From Aldrovandia affinis (taxonomy: Eukaryota > Chordata > Actinopteri > Notacanthiformes > Halosauridae), in NCBI GenBank assembly GCA_029706075.1, contig JAINUG010000304.1:919256-983255 (forward strand): a stretch of 64,000 nt of DNA. The letters run 5' to 3'. The notes below the pieces were generated by a model, which was given only the letters and a program-made list of their open reading frames with translations, was not told where the DNA came from and did no database searches. The position numbers and the translations under genes are program-made. Positions 45,701 through 58,558 of this stretch are shown piece after piece; position 1 is the stretch's first letter, and every line of letters starts with the position of its first letter.

Positions 45701-48575
45701 TTAATCCCCACCCTTTCTGGCCATCATATAAGCATTATTGTTCAGACATGCTGACCAAAAGCCAATTCGGTAGGTGATGACCCTTCCAAGCAAGACAACC
45801 CTTGGGGGATGCTAAAGGCCAATGCATGTTTTCGTTCATCAAGGTCACTACGGCAAAAGCGGACAAATTACTTCAGGCGAACAAGAGAACTGTTCACCAA
45901 CAGTACGCTAGCCCTCCTCCAGCTTCCCCGCAGCCAAACTTTTGGAACTGCGGCAAACACTGCAGGCCGGCAAAGTCAAACCCACCGGCATCTATGATTG
46001 GTCAGTTAGAAGCGTAGTAATATCCATAGTCTCTGAAGAGATGGAAGAGAAAGATGGTGAAGGAGAAAAAGTGGACAGTACTAAGGAGGCACTTCCGCAA
46101 CAACTATGATGCACTTCCGCAGTTAGGATGCAAATTTCACTCTAGCGGAAGCAAAACCATAAACTGAAATGTTCACCTTTGACGTGTTCAGCTTCACTTC
46201 GGCTTCGCTTGAAGCATGCGTAGGCCTTAACGGTTGTGTGTTTGAAATGTGACATTTAAGACAGAAACTCCCAAGGACATTGATACGGGATACATTGTAT
46301 GTCACCTCCATTTCTGTTTGCTATCTTTGGCCCAAGTTTGTGGAGCTAACCGACGACGCAGCCAGCCAGCGTCAAGCTCAATCAACAGTGCCCTGCCTAA
46401 TCACGAGTATCAGCTGAGATGTCAGCGAGCCTTCAGAGTGAACGCCTCTCTCCTCTTCCTCCGTTTGTTGGAGCGAGGCAGTTTGTAAATGGGGAGGTTT
46501 GCCGCAATCGCTCTCCTCTGACAGTGCCTGCCAGCCGCGCGCCTCTCTGCCTGCCAAGCTGCACCCGAAGAAGAGGGCGGAGGGAGAGCGAGACAAAAAA
46601 GAATACCCAATTTGCATATTATTCTAATACTAGCCATTAGTGCCCAGAATTACTCGGAATGACAGCATAATGTATGCAGTGCCTCGTGGCTTTCCACATA
46701 AAGCCGCATGCCACTTTTTTAATGAATAATTCATGGTAGCCTGAAGGCAATGAATCGGCGAGGCAAGAACTAAGAAAATTAGCTACCAATTAGTGTTTAT
46801 TTATGGTGATAGCGTTTTTTTCCCCTGTTCCGTTCCTTCACTCGTAGCCCCAAAAAGAGATGAACAAAGTGAACTCTTCGCTGTGGCTTTGCCCTTGAAA
46901 GGAATGCAATCAGAGAGAAGAGGGAAGTCTGCGGGGATCAAGGAAGCGAGCTTCAGTGGCAGCTTCCCTCAACTGGACTTTGGGATTCACTGAAGCGGTC
47001 TCGGGCAATATCTGAGCTGGCTTTTCTCAGCGCCCGTTATTAGGTCTGTGAGGAAGTGATGTATGGACAAAAGGATCCAACAGAAGGGGTTTGATGCCAG
47101 CAGGCAGCGGCTGTCTCTCCTGCTCGATGCCCCTACAGGCAGGTAGACGACCCACAGCGGCATAATCGCAGGACTGACAGCGCTCGCTTTGTAAAGCGAT
47201 AAACTTCAGTGAAAAGCCCAACCAGGGGACTCACAGACACCCGCAAGGGTTGAAATAGACAGATAAAACAGCCCCGGACAGGCAAGCCAGAGGAGTTTGG
47301 CGGAGGCTGACACTGCACAGAAAGTTCTGTGGCTGGGGAGGTCGTGCGCACGTCATGGGCCATTTCCAAGATAGCGGTTCCGCTTATGGACATCAGCGGC
47401 GTGGTGGTTGGCGAGAGTGGCTTGCGGAGAACTCTGTAATACGCACCTGTGCACAGGCTGGGCTGCTTAGCAAACAAGCACGCGTTGTGGGGTTCTCGTT
47501 GCGCATTGTGGAAGAGGGCAGGGCGCGTGGGCGCGGTAATGTGTCAGAATCTCTCACGGCTATAAAAAGCGGCGAGTGGAATTGTTTGAATAACTCCGTC
47601 TCTCACCCCGAAGCTTATCTTTTTCCCCTATTGAGCTTTGATGTGCTCAGGAATGTAGCAGCATGCACAAACCTCTCAGAGAAAACCAGGCAAAGGGCTC
47701 CCTGGTCGCCACTCCCGCTGGCGGGTCATATTACCGCGTGGAGCCAGGCGTCACGTTAGAGGCACGGCGAGGTTGGACAGGTGACAGAACATGCCTCGAC
47801 GACTGGGAGCATGCCATAGGCTTACGGCATGCGTACGTTCTGTTGCCGCGTCAATCAAGCCGTCAATCGGTCTAATTGTAGGAGTTGAACACTCTGGGAT
47901 TCTTCTCAGAGTTCAGCAACAGGTCAGTCTGTCGACTCCCAACGTCTTTTTTTTCCACTTTCTTTTGCCTCACGCTCATCACCCACGCAACTTCACCTCC
48001 ACCTAAACAGGGGCTGAATGCCTAATTCGTGGGCGAGGCTCGTGGTCGTTTCGAGCGGAAGCGACCGTACTGGAGCGTCACTCCCCATCCCGCTGTAGCT
48101 GTCAAGTTTGATTCGTTTCCCTGGTGCTCCCATCACGACACTTTGGCGCACTCTTCCCCGGGGACGACACTCTGAGTGCACATGTCACAAGCCGCTTTAG
48201 TGTTGCAGTCAGTCAGCCGTCAACTGTGACATTCTCAAACGCCGCAGACGTGACGGTGACTAATTAGGGAAAGCCTTAATTAATGCTCAACCTCTTTGAA
48301 ATAATCTGATTATTTCTACTGGTGGTGTTTGTTCCACTAAATGGCAATTATGCAAGCACAAAAAGGTCGCTGAAATATGTTTATGGAAATAATTAACAGC
48401 AAAACAAAGCTGATTGTGCTCTGCACTGCATGTCTTGTGTGGCGTACACAGAAGTCATAGATGCATAAGCAGTCAACACGTTTAATGAAACAGGAGACAT
48501 TGATGCTGATTTGTTTCTGACTATCATTGGGGATTTAATGCCTCCCAGGTCTCCCAGGTTTGTTTCTGTGGTTGC
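42783..48575. other. Longest repeat-poor noncoding stretch
   Basis: No exon is supported in 5.8 kb. 46340-46640 and 47000-48250 are GC-richer and of high complexity. They contain a TATA-like tataaaaagc at 47561-47570 and, at 48250-48380, TAAT-rich sequence (ctaattaggg, cttaattaatgc). Frames such as 47355-47759 (134 codons) are unsupported by domains or codon pattern. Confidence 0.4.
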
Positions 48576-48781
48576 ATGTGTGTGTGTTTGAGTTTGTGTG
48601 TGCGTGTGCGTGTGTGTTTGTGTGTGCAAGCGTGTGTGTGCGCGTGTGCATGTGTGTGTTTGTGTGTGCGTATGCTTATGTGTGTGTGTGTTTGTGTGTG
48701 CATGCATGCGTGTGTGTGTGTGTGCGTGCGTGCGTGTGTGTGTGCGTGCGTGTGTGTGTGTTTGTGTGTGCGTGTGTGTGT
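48576..48781. repeat. TG/CG-rich microsatellite, 0.2 kb
   Basis: Imperfect (TG)n with TGCG units. It generates cysteine/valine-rich frames on + and histidine/threonine-rich frames on -, which are artefacts. Confidence 0.95.
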
Positions 48782-49062
48782 AATACTCATGTCCTTTATA
48801 AATGATGGGTTTTTTTGTTTCCTCACCTGATGTGGAGATACATCTCTCATCAAATGACTGTTTTATCTCATTGTTTCTTTATTCTTATTCAGCCATCATT
48901 CAGATCAGCACTGAGTGTGTTCTTGTTTTGCTTTTAGTTCAGTGGACTGTATCCCAATTATGTGCATTTTTTTGGATCAAAACTTTCTGAATGGTGCTTT
49001 TGGGTCTGTTTCATTCATACTACGCTTCCTCTAAGTGGTATCTACCAGAAACAAGTTTAAGT

Positions 49063-49123
49063 TTGTGTGTACGTGTGTGTATGTGTATGTGTGTGAGCAT
49101 GCATGTGTGCGTATGTGTGTGTA

Positions 49124-49157
<34 letters not shown>
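49063..49157. repeat. TG-rich microsatellite
   Basis: Degenerate TGTATG units pass into a pure (GT)n run of about 27 bases near 49131-49157. Confidence 0.9.
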
Positions 49158-49160
<3 letters not shown>

Positions 49161-49850
49161 AGACCCTTAACGAATAATGACCAGTAATAACCTCCCGGTC
49201 AGCAGACATCTGGGCCTTGGGGTGAGGTCATAGTTACATGGAAACCGTGTCACCACCTGGCTGCTCGACTCTTGGGGGACTCCCTGACAGTCATCTTTAT
49301 ACTGTGCGACTAGATTTATGTATCATTTTAGCTGAATGAATTTTTCAGCCTGCACCATGGCTGTCAAACTGAGCTGTCTGGGTGTTTTCTTGGATAGGAC
49401 AGCAGAGAATGAGCTGGGGTTAGGGGTCGTGCTTAAATGTTTGTAAGAGTGCGGGTGAGGGGGTAGGGGGTGTGCCTCTGACAAAATCTGTCAGCATTTC
49501 AGCATTTGAACAACACAGCAGGGGATGAAGCACTCTTTTGGAATGACAAACAATGGTATTGTAGTTATTGCAATAGAAGTTTATGGAAGTTGAGATATAT
49601 ATTTTCTGTCCTTTCAATCATAATGGGAAATCCATGATCCACTCACTGCAGATTTTGCAATCTGATGGTCTCACAGGACACATCAGGTGGAGGATTATTC
49701 TGAGAAAGTATGCATGATATGACTGCTTTATAACAATGGAGTGAAACAAATAATTAATTATCTATTAACTGTCTGAAAGATCTTGGCCCAAAATGATTAT
49801 ATTATTAGCCTTACATTATATTAAATTATACTATATTATATATCATTATC
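49158..49850. other. Noncoding, nothing recognised
   Basis: The sequence becomes AT-rich toward the hairpin at 49851. Confidence 0.5.
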
Positions 49851-49915
49851 CTTACATTTTTAAATAACAAATATTGGCTAATAATAAGCCAATATTTGTT
49901 ATTAAAAAATGTAAG
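49851..49915. repeat. Near-perfect hairpin with 29-bp arms
   Basis: The arms 49851-49879 and 49887-49915 are reverse complements at 28 of 29 positions and are separated by only 7 bases. They begin cttacattttt and include aacaaatattggct. The length would fit a small hairpin RNA precursor or a palindromic element remnant. Confidence 0.85.
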
Positions 49916-51430
49916 CTAAAAAACTAAATTTTGATTTTCTTTTCCTTGTATTCATCATCTGACGTCTCTCCAATGCTGTAGATCTGAGGTCAGACCAACA
50001 CAAGCTGGAGCCAATGCCACCTGATTTTGGACAGCCTAATTGTCCATGTGGATTTATTACATACATTCAGAGCTGCCCACAGTTCTTCACTGTTCACTGC
50101 TTTGTGTCCAGATTCGGAGGACTGCCTTGAAAATCCACGGCTGAGGTTTTCCTGAAAAGCAGAAGAAAGCAAAAATAACAAACACTCGCAAGCCCAGCCG
50201 CCTAGAAGTGATTTGTTTGCCTAATTTTGACCAGCATCCCCAGTTGCTGTGTGGTCTGAGGAGTAAATGAGTAATGAGCAGCCAATGTGGGGGTAATAGG
50301 ATGGCTGAGAGGGTAGAGCCTAGGGCTAGGGTCAAGAGACCCCAGTCCGGTGACCCTTGAACCTGACCCTGTTCACAGTGTCAAATTCTGTAACATGGTG
50401 TAATGGAGTCAGTGGCAGGTCGCAGCGCAAACATGAAGCCAGTGATGATGCTAATCAGTTTGGAGATACTGCTGAACATGGGAGGGCCGTCGCCATATAA
50501 AATTCTGCTCAAATCGTTTTTGTTTAAACTAATGAATTACGACATTCTTCGCCATATGTTTAAACCAACGTGTGGTAATTTGAACCCCAATTTTGTGGAT
50601 TTAAAAAGAAAATGCAAGGCAATTAGCCTTTTCTTAGCTTAGATAGCTACCTCCCTGTTAGCCAGAGTGCACCCATCTGACAAGCAGGATTCGTTCACTG
50701 CATGCAACACCGAGGTTCGCATCTCATTACCATGGCAACTGACACTAAACCACTTTTATTTAATTTTTTTACCCTATGACATTGTCCAAGAAATCTAAGG
50801 CATGCAACTACTGAGGCTGCGTGCGGCAAAAGTAAAACTGATTACCTGGTTGCCAATAATGGATGAACATACATTAATTTCATTGGCATTTCATTTCAAG
50901 GGACAAAAAAAAAGTAATGTTATTAACGGGCACATATTTTCCAGATGTGCTTCAGGGTCCAATGCACAGGCTATATCAGAGGCTATTCATTGATCTATCA
51001 TCATTTGTCAGCGGAGATTTCTAATATTATTAGGTTTTATTGTTTTATATTATCCGTTTTACTGAGACTACGGCTGACAGTAGCTGGTTTTTTTCCGCTA
51101 CCTAGCTTGCTAGCCTCATTGCTAGCAGATGGTTAGGTTTACTTAGCTACTTAATGCATTATAAGTATCTAACTTAGATAACATTAGATAACTACTAGTT
51201 AATAATGTAGCCGAGATATTACCAAAAACAAAGCTACACTGCAAGTTAACACAGGAGTTGCCGCGCCATTTTATGGAATCTGTATGTGGAGAGCAGAGAA
51301 AGATTGACCTTCTTTTTGGAAACAAAAGAGTGCAATAAAAATGTAATGTCATTGACTGAATTTTTGGAATAACAGGGTGTGAGCCAGCCGTAACCTTCAC
51401 AGGTGGAACCTGGTTACTGTACCTCTGGCG
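49916..51430. other. Noncoding, nothing recognised
   Basis: Mixed composition, with no domain-bearing frame. Confidence 0.5.
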
Positions 51431-51652
51431 CATTACATTACAGGCATTTAGCAGGTGATCTTATCCAGGGCAACTTACACAGTTTACATTTTGTTACATA
51501 CAATCAATTTATACAGCTGGATATTAACTGAAGCAAATCAGGTTAAGTACCTTGCTCAAGGGTACGGCGGCAGTTCCCCACCTGGGGATTGAACCTGCAA
51601 CCTTAGCGTTACAAGCCCAGTTCCCTGAACATTATACTACACTGCCAGCTCT
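51431..51652. repeat. Long copy of the fish 'ATTTAGCAGACGCT' repeat
   Basis: It starts cattacattacaggcattta, continues ttatccagggcaacttacac and ccttgctcaagggtacggc, and ends ttatactacactgcc. This is the fullest copy in the window and links the fragments at 11009, 19645 and 53252 (proximal part) with those near 12680 and 29760 (distal part). Confidence 0.8.
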
Positions 51653-53251
51653 CACCCTAGCACTAACCTGCGCAGATGTCCAAAATAGTTCTACTCTCTC
51701 AGGGTATTCTTTTGACATTCATCTCGTTAATCCTGCGCTGTTCAGGTATAAATCTGGAGAGTGCTGTTCTTAAATGTGGTGAACGTTTTCATGCACGCAA
51801 ATGTGCGCTTCGGCAGGAATAAGGTTAATATTAGAAATAATCCCAGCAAAGCGCTTGTTTGATCTCTTTTGAATAGTCTTTCCTGAATGGATCAACAATG
51901 TCTAATCTCTTTATTATTGCAATGTGAAAATAATACACTGCAGATATATAAACTTGTCTCTGTGTAATGCACACACTTGTTTTTGCTGTGTGCTGAAATT
52001 CAGTTTTAGTCAAATGCTGGTGTTATTTTCATTCCCAGATCAGCTTTCTTTTTGTCTTCCTCAAGTAAAAAAATAACTCCTGGAAAATCTGACAATTTAC
52101 GAGAGACAGCTCTCAAAATGCATTGATACCGTACACTACGGAATGCTTCTTTTCATGCATAAATCATATTATCTGTATGGCCAGCCTTCAAGATATTACT
52201 GAACACATGGATTTATCCATAATTTAGTAGAAAGCAGGAAAAGATTAGGAATTTACCATGTTTTCTACATATACAGAAAAGATAGCAGCATTTAGCTTGT
52301 GACGTAATGGAGTGGTCTGTTTGCGCTTTGTGGACAGTTATTTCTATAAAAACTGTCATTAGAAAAATAGGTCAAGAGATCTTTAATTGAATTGCAATTA
52401 ATAATGAAAAATATTAATGCGGTCTTAAGTGCACTAAGTGCTTTGTAAATCCTTTTGTTTTTCGAGAGGTTGTTAATGTCACATTACGTTATGCATTCGA
52501 AGTGCCAACTGATGTTTTAATGTTTAGTTTATGTATAGGGCTTTGCTCTTTGTAATAGTACAGTTGACGTCATTGTACTCCCTTCTGGTCCCTACAAAAA
52601 CCGGATTCTCTCTGAAAATGAGAATTTACACATTTTATATTGTACAGTATAAAAAGACCAAAGCTGCTTCGATTAATGCTTCCACATTGTTTCCTGTGTC
52701 TGCCTGCAAGGGACTGCATGAAAACAAACACAATTAGGCTGCATTCTCCAAAAATGTTGACTTTGCCTTTGCCTTTGACTTTGAGACTTTGTTTGAATAC
52801 CTTTTTCTGGTTTTGTGATTTGTTAAATGCGTCCAGGCTGTTTCTGATGATTCCTTCATAAATGCATCAGCAGAACATCGGCAGAACTGAAAATGCTGAG
52901 TGAAAAATACTGAAATAGGGGAAAGTTATTCTTCATTGTGGAAAAACGTGGTCAAATAATGTGGATCATAACACACAGATGAAACACACACCCCTACTTA
53001 AAAGATTGTGTCCATCTAGTGTCTGCTGTTTTAGTTGTACAAATTAGCCCAAACTAACACATTCTAGATTACTGTATTCCTCCAGTAATTTACAGATCAC
53101 ATACAACACTTCAGTTGTGAATCTTTTACTAATCTGATTAGATTTAGAATACTATCTGGGTTGGATCTTGAATGCCTGATCCAAATCCACTGTTAATAGC
53201 TTATTCCATTTAGGATGGGATCCAATCCACAGCCTTAACATCAGTAACATT
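51653..53251. other. Noncoding, AT-rich
   Basis: Nothing is recognised. A short run of ctttgcctttgcctttga lies near 52761. Confidence 0.5.
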
Positions 53252-53312
53252 TGACATTTACATTTTGGCCATTTAGCAGACGCTCTTGTCCAGAGTGACT
53301 TACAAGATGTGC
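53252..53312. repeat. Fragment of the fish 'ATTTAGCAGACGCT' repeat
   Basis: ccatttagcagacgctcttg and tccagagtgacttacaag match the proximal part of the copy at 51431. Confidence 0.75.
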
Positions 53313-54467
53313 ATTTCTACATGGTAGGATCATTCATTGAGTAAAAGCACAAATATGGGTTCCAGGGTTCTGTTTTCTGATTAGTGGGCTAGTCAGTTTC
53401 AAATCAACGTCAGCCTGACTTTTGCAGGGTACTAACATCGTTTTTATGAGTCCAGTCTTCTGATATCGATCTAGGTAAAAGAGCTGAGCAGGGTGTCGGT
53501 TGACCTCAGTCACAGTAGTGACTGGTCTGAGGACCGCCCGGAGAGCCCTTCTGTGTCTGCCGTGGTCGTTAAAAAGGGCTTGAGGTCCCTCTGGGTTCCC
53601 GCCGCCACTCTGAGACTCTTTGAGGTATTAAAGCCGGCCAAAGGTTTTTTCCTGGATATTTTAGACAGAGGATTTATGTGGGTCAGCCGTGAGACAAAGG
53701 CATGTGCGTTTTGGAGGATGGAGATGGGAAGATTGAACAGAGCCCTTTGAGAGCCCCCAACGGGATTAAAGCCTTCACCACCACGCCTGAGGGAGGAACT
53801 CGGAAGAGCTTCGCAACGACCCTTCCATATGGGCCTCAGCCGTGATCTCCGGTCTCCTGTTCACACATGTATTCTCTGACTACTTCTCCACTTCTTCTCA
53901 TTCCTCTCATATGATACTTGACTGGAATAAAAGTCTTCCTGGATACACACAGTCAGAAGTTATTGGGTGCTTGTTAGCAAATGCCATTAAGTTGAGTAAA
54001 AACAATCCTAAGCTTGTTTTGTAGAACATTGCTATGTGAATCCAACCCAGGCATGTGTTGGAAGACTGTGATTTCTTTGTATTAGGATTGCCAAGGTTTT
54101 GCAAATGCACACGATTGCTCTCTTAATGAGTGACCGACCTACCCTTTTTTTCTGGTAATACTTTGAGCAAATCAAGGACATGCGCAAATACCTCTGCAAC
54201 AGGCCAACACTCAACCTTGAATTATTCATACTCTACCAGCGTAACAGTCAGCACTCACTCCAGATCTTAAAAACAACAACAAAGCACCGTAATGCCCTTG
54301 TTTGTTTCCATGTTTTGCAAGATCAAACGCAATCATCCTCTCTTCTGGAGAGGAATTCTCGGAGGAGTCTTTTTCTGGCATTGTAACTTTCTTGTTTGAC
54401 TAGTTGCCGACAAGAGAGCGCAAAGAAAATGGAAAATAAATCTCAGTGCAACTGAGAGAGAGAATCT

Positions 54468-54474
<7 letters not shown>
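53313..54474. other. Noncoding, nothing recognised
   Basis: The 85-codon frame at 53493-53750 has no family resemblance or splice context that I trust. Confidence 0.45.
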
Positions 54475-54530
<56 letters not shown>

Positions 54531-54560
54531 GCTCTCTTTCTCTCTCTCTGTCTCTCTTTC
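54475..54560. repeat. (CT)n microsatellite
   Basis: About 26 uninterrupted CT units, then imperfect CT/TCTG units. This homopyrimidine mirror repeat creates arginine/glutamate-rich antisense frames. Confidence 0.95.
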
Positions 54561-56797
54561 TGCCTTTGCCTTGTGGTTTGGCGGATTTTGCCGGCATGTT
54601 GACTTTATGGTGGGAAGCTGTCTACTAGTTCTGGAGGCTGAGAGGAGGGGGGGGAGGCGGGAAGGGGGAGGATCCGCAGTGTCTGAGGGTCACCGTCATC
54701 ACACATCAACTTCTTGTTTCACTCAAAGTGGGGCCTACTCCTGGCGACCAGACGGCGCACGGCTAATCGAATAGGAGTGGCCAGGAATAAATCACGTCTC
54801 AAGCCCCCTGATATTGAGTTGCCACCATGTAGAGAATCAATTTAGACAAAAATACACATCCATCATGCTTGTATTCATCAAAGGTATTTGAGGCAGGGGG
54901 GAGAGGAAGCACGCAGCTTTGGCGGTACCTGTTCCTGTGCACGCACGGATCACTGCACTGAACAGTGTTGGGTGTAAAGCGCAGTAAACAGCATGTGTTT
55001 GTCTAGTATAACTCAGGTATATGTGGGTTGGCTGCACTTTGCAGATATGAATTAATATGCTGTGGCTGTTTGCACTAAGTAACATAAGTTTGTGCTTAAG
55101 AGACCTTAAGAGACCTCTCTTAATAAGTCCTGTACCAGGCATCAAGGTTCTTGATAGAGGGGAAAAAAAATAGGCTCTATTTCATGGCAGACTAAAATTG
55201 GGCTAAGGCGTCAACAAGTGCTGTGTGAATAATCCCCGCCCCCAAAAAAAGGCAGTCCAACCACACGCCGCAAATGCTTTTCAGCTGTTCGAGTGCTGTA
55301 CAGCGACCCTGAAAGCCAACATTTGTTTGACTCTGACCGGGGTCTAGGGTCCAGCTGCAGATTGTATTGTATACACACTCAGTTCTTACTGTGCTGGGCG
55401 AGAGAACCGGACAGGGAACATTAACTGGTTAAATTACACATAGACCTGTTCGCTAAAAGATTATCAAGTTTTTAATCTATTCTTTACCAAGCTTGTGAAT
55501 AATTTTGATGGGTACTGTATATGTTTGAGAGATACAATAAGCAGAGACTTTTGGGATATTTTTGAATGGTTTGCCTTCAGTTAAGGAAAGGGAGAATACA
55601 TGAGGTTTTATGGGGAAATGTTCATTAGAAAAATAACCAGTCAATTTGTTCAATATTTAGTTGGAAAATTAAAGTTTTAATGGAAAAATGTTTTTAAGCA
55701 CAGGACAGAAAAATAAGAATTTAAAACAAGGTATTCCCTTAAAATAGGGTAGGCTAATCAGTTGCTTGGCAGTAAATTCACAAAATCGCAATGCCATGTG
55801 TATTATTGACAACAACAGCAATATTCCATCTGCCAGTATTTGCTAGCAAAAACTTGGAAATGTATATCCATAAAGGGTCATTGAACTGCCACCAGTGCAT
55901 CTACTTTCAATGGTTTGGGAGTAGAATGCAGGGTCTTCATTCTTTCTTGTAGAATTTTGATGTCAGAGGGGGAATTGGAGTATTTCAAGGGCCATTCTTT
56001 CAGAGAATATCGTGATCTCAGTCATTGATCAAAGTGCAGCCTTGATGGCACTTGGGCTCAGTACTCTAATATTTTTTTCTTCAGTAAAAAAGTGACAAAT
56101 AATTGAATAATACATTTTTTTCCTTCCTGTTAAGATTTAAAAACAGCTTGATACTGAACATCTTATTGGAGGACAGGAATAATAATTTAAAAAAAGATGC
56201 GTCCTTCCTCATCTACTCTACTGTGCACTCTCCAACCCCATAAACCAGATCATCAGGCAGCTTGTAATGGGCATATTATATGTTGAAAACCACGACTGGT
56301 CTTTGAGGTCTGTGGACCCTTTTACGCTCAATCGTATTTCTTACCAAATGCCTGAATAATCAAACATCTTCTATGACATTGATCATCTTTTGGTCCCAAC
56401 GTGCCCATTTCCCCGTGGAAAGTCTTCCACAATTCTCTGACCAATGTAAAATATCTGTATTCTTGACCAGATTCACATCATCTCCTCTACCACGAGCTTG
56501 TGGTAGAGCACATGATGAAAACGTGCACCTCATCCCCACTACTGTGTCTGTCCATTGCTCCCACCCCGTGTGCAGCCCTCCACTGAAGGCATGCCATCTC
56601 TAGACTGCAAGTACCCGAGATACCCATGAGGGGAAAGCCAAAGTCTACCTGTAGGATCCTGTGTTCCATCCAGCAACTGTTTATTCATGACTCTTGACAC
56701 TGATCAGATTTAGTGCCTTCTTAGCATTTATTCTTTACAATTATATTTATTTGGCAGATTCTTCCATCCTGAACATTGAGTCTTCGAGTCTGAGAAG

Positions 56798-56800
<3 letters not shown>
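54561..56800. other. Noncoding, nothing recognised
   Basis: Mixed composition. The G-rich purine run at 54645-54672 is the only local oddity. Confidence 0.5.

Positions 56801-56878
<78 letters not shown>
56801..56878. repeat. (TC)39 microsatellite
   Basis: A pure dinucleotide run of 78 bases, the longest perfect simple repeat in the window. Confidence 0.97.
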
Positions 56879-56884
<6 letters not shown>

Positions 56885-58341
56885 TCTGTTCATCATTTGT
56901 CAGGGAAGAGAAGTTCATTTTAATTAGATAAAAATGTATTGATATATGCTTTTCATATATTTGAATATTATGCAATCATCTAGATAGTGCACCTCTCTCT
57001 CCACCACATCTCCTGTCTTACTCTTTCTCTCTGTCTCTATTTCTCACTTACTCCTCACTTAATGGTGTCTGGCAGCATACACCTCCATGCATGTACTGGC
57101 TGTATATTAATATTAAGGCATATTAATCCCTGGTCCTGGTAGAGCTTCACTGTATTGTACTGTTACTCTGGGAGGGATGAGGGCAAGTAGGGTGAATGGG
57201 CCAATCACATGCTGATCTACATTTTTACTTTCAGGTGGCAGTGTGGCGAGGCATTTAGGAAACCAATTCCATAATGGCTCTTTCACACGGAAAGTGCAAT
57301 CGGACAATTGTGGCTTACCCTTAATTGCTTTCAATGGGGGGAAACAGACTATAAACACACAGTAGGTCTACAGTATAGGTTTCTATTCCCAGACAATTTC
57401 TCAATTGTCACTATTATGACCTTTTTACAGCTGTTGGAATAGTACACCATCATCTGTACACCGTATAAAGTTCATGTAGTGGACATGATGGAATGTGCGG
57501 TGGACAGATCCAGCAAGCCAGCCTCACTTCCTCATGCACAGTGAAGTTGGCACACCTCCTGTTCTGCTGTCAGTTCAAGTTCTGAATATGTCACCAGCAA
57601 TTTGCTAAAATGCTTATAAGTGGTCCTCAAGGGAATTCAGGTGAAGTCCAATCTTAATTTGGTTTCTGCAACCGTCTCTCCCATTCTCGCAAAACCGAAA
57701 TAATATAGGGCTATCACTATCTAGCAACGTCTCCGCATGCTTTCTCCAACAAAAAAAACAAGTGACATAGTGAAATAGCTGTTGCTACAAAATATGTTGT
57801 GTTGCCACACAATAGCTGCAAACTGTCTCTTCACATCTCCAAATGCAGGGTCGCTACACACCATGTGTGTAAATAATAATCGAAACACTGTACAACCATA
57901 CTGTACAACTGTCACTACACATTACAACCCTAAACATTGCTACACGCTGTATTGTTTATAGCACTATAATAAACAGAGAATCTACGTTCACACTGTCAGC
58001 ACATCTTTACCAAAACAGTATACTTACTATACATCACACCCGCAGAACAATTTCACAGAACAAAATACGACACAAAAACAAAGACATAAATCACAAAATG
58101 AGATCATCCTAATTTACATTCAAGGTGTGTGTGGGGGTGGGGGTTCTGTCATAAACTCCACATGTCATCACAGTGTTAGATACATGGAACGTGTGACTTC
58201 ACGACAGATAAGCCATAAACCACACATCACCTGCACACTGTCATTAAAGCATACCTTTAATATATCTATAATTAATATCATACATCAGTATTTAGGCTAC
58301 TAAATAATACATGGTCGTCCACTGATATTATGAAAATAGTG
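56879..58341. other. Noncoding, nothing recognised
   Basis: No exon is supported. A GT/G-rich patch lies near 58124-58143. Confidence 0.5.
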
Positions 58342-58558
58342 CAGGTAACTGCCCAAGTAAAGGAAACACTTAAGTAAATAAAGGGTTCTGTTCCTTCAAT
58401 GGAGTTTCTAATTGAAAAATGGTGTGGAGGTGTGGAAATGCTCCAAACACTTGTAGGATCTATGCCAAGGTGCATTGAAGCTGTTCCTGTGGCTCGTGGT
58501 GATCTGACGCCATCTTAAGACACTATGTCGGTGTTTCCTTTGTTTTGCCAGTTACCTG
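58342..58558. mobile_element. Short Tc1-like deletion derivative (217 bp)
   Basis: The ends caggtaactgcccaagtaaa and tttgttttgccagttacctg are inverted repeats of the family at 25076. TA is kept on the right (58559-58560) but not on the left. The interior keeps ctatgccaaggtgcattgaa, shared with 25076. It resembles a MITE. Confidence 0.85.

Noticed and set aside
47355..47759. 134-codon + strand frame, the longest outside mobile elements and simple repeats
   Set aside because: It has no recognisable domain, no splice context and several competing frames; GC-rich sequence favours chance openness.
48393..48853. Frames of 81-109 codons on both strands
   Set aside because: They are translations of the TG/CG microsatellite, opposed on both strands.
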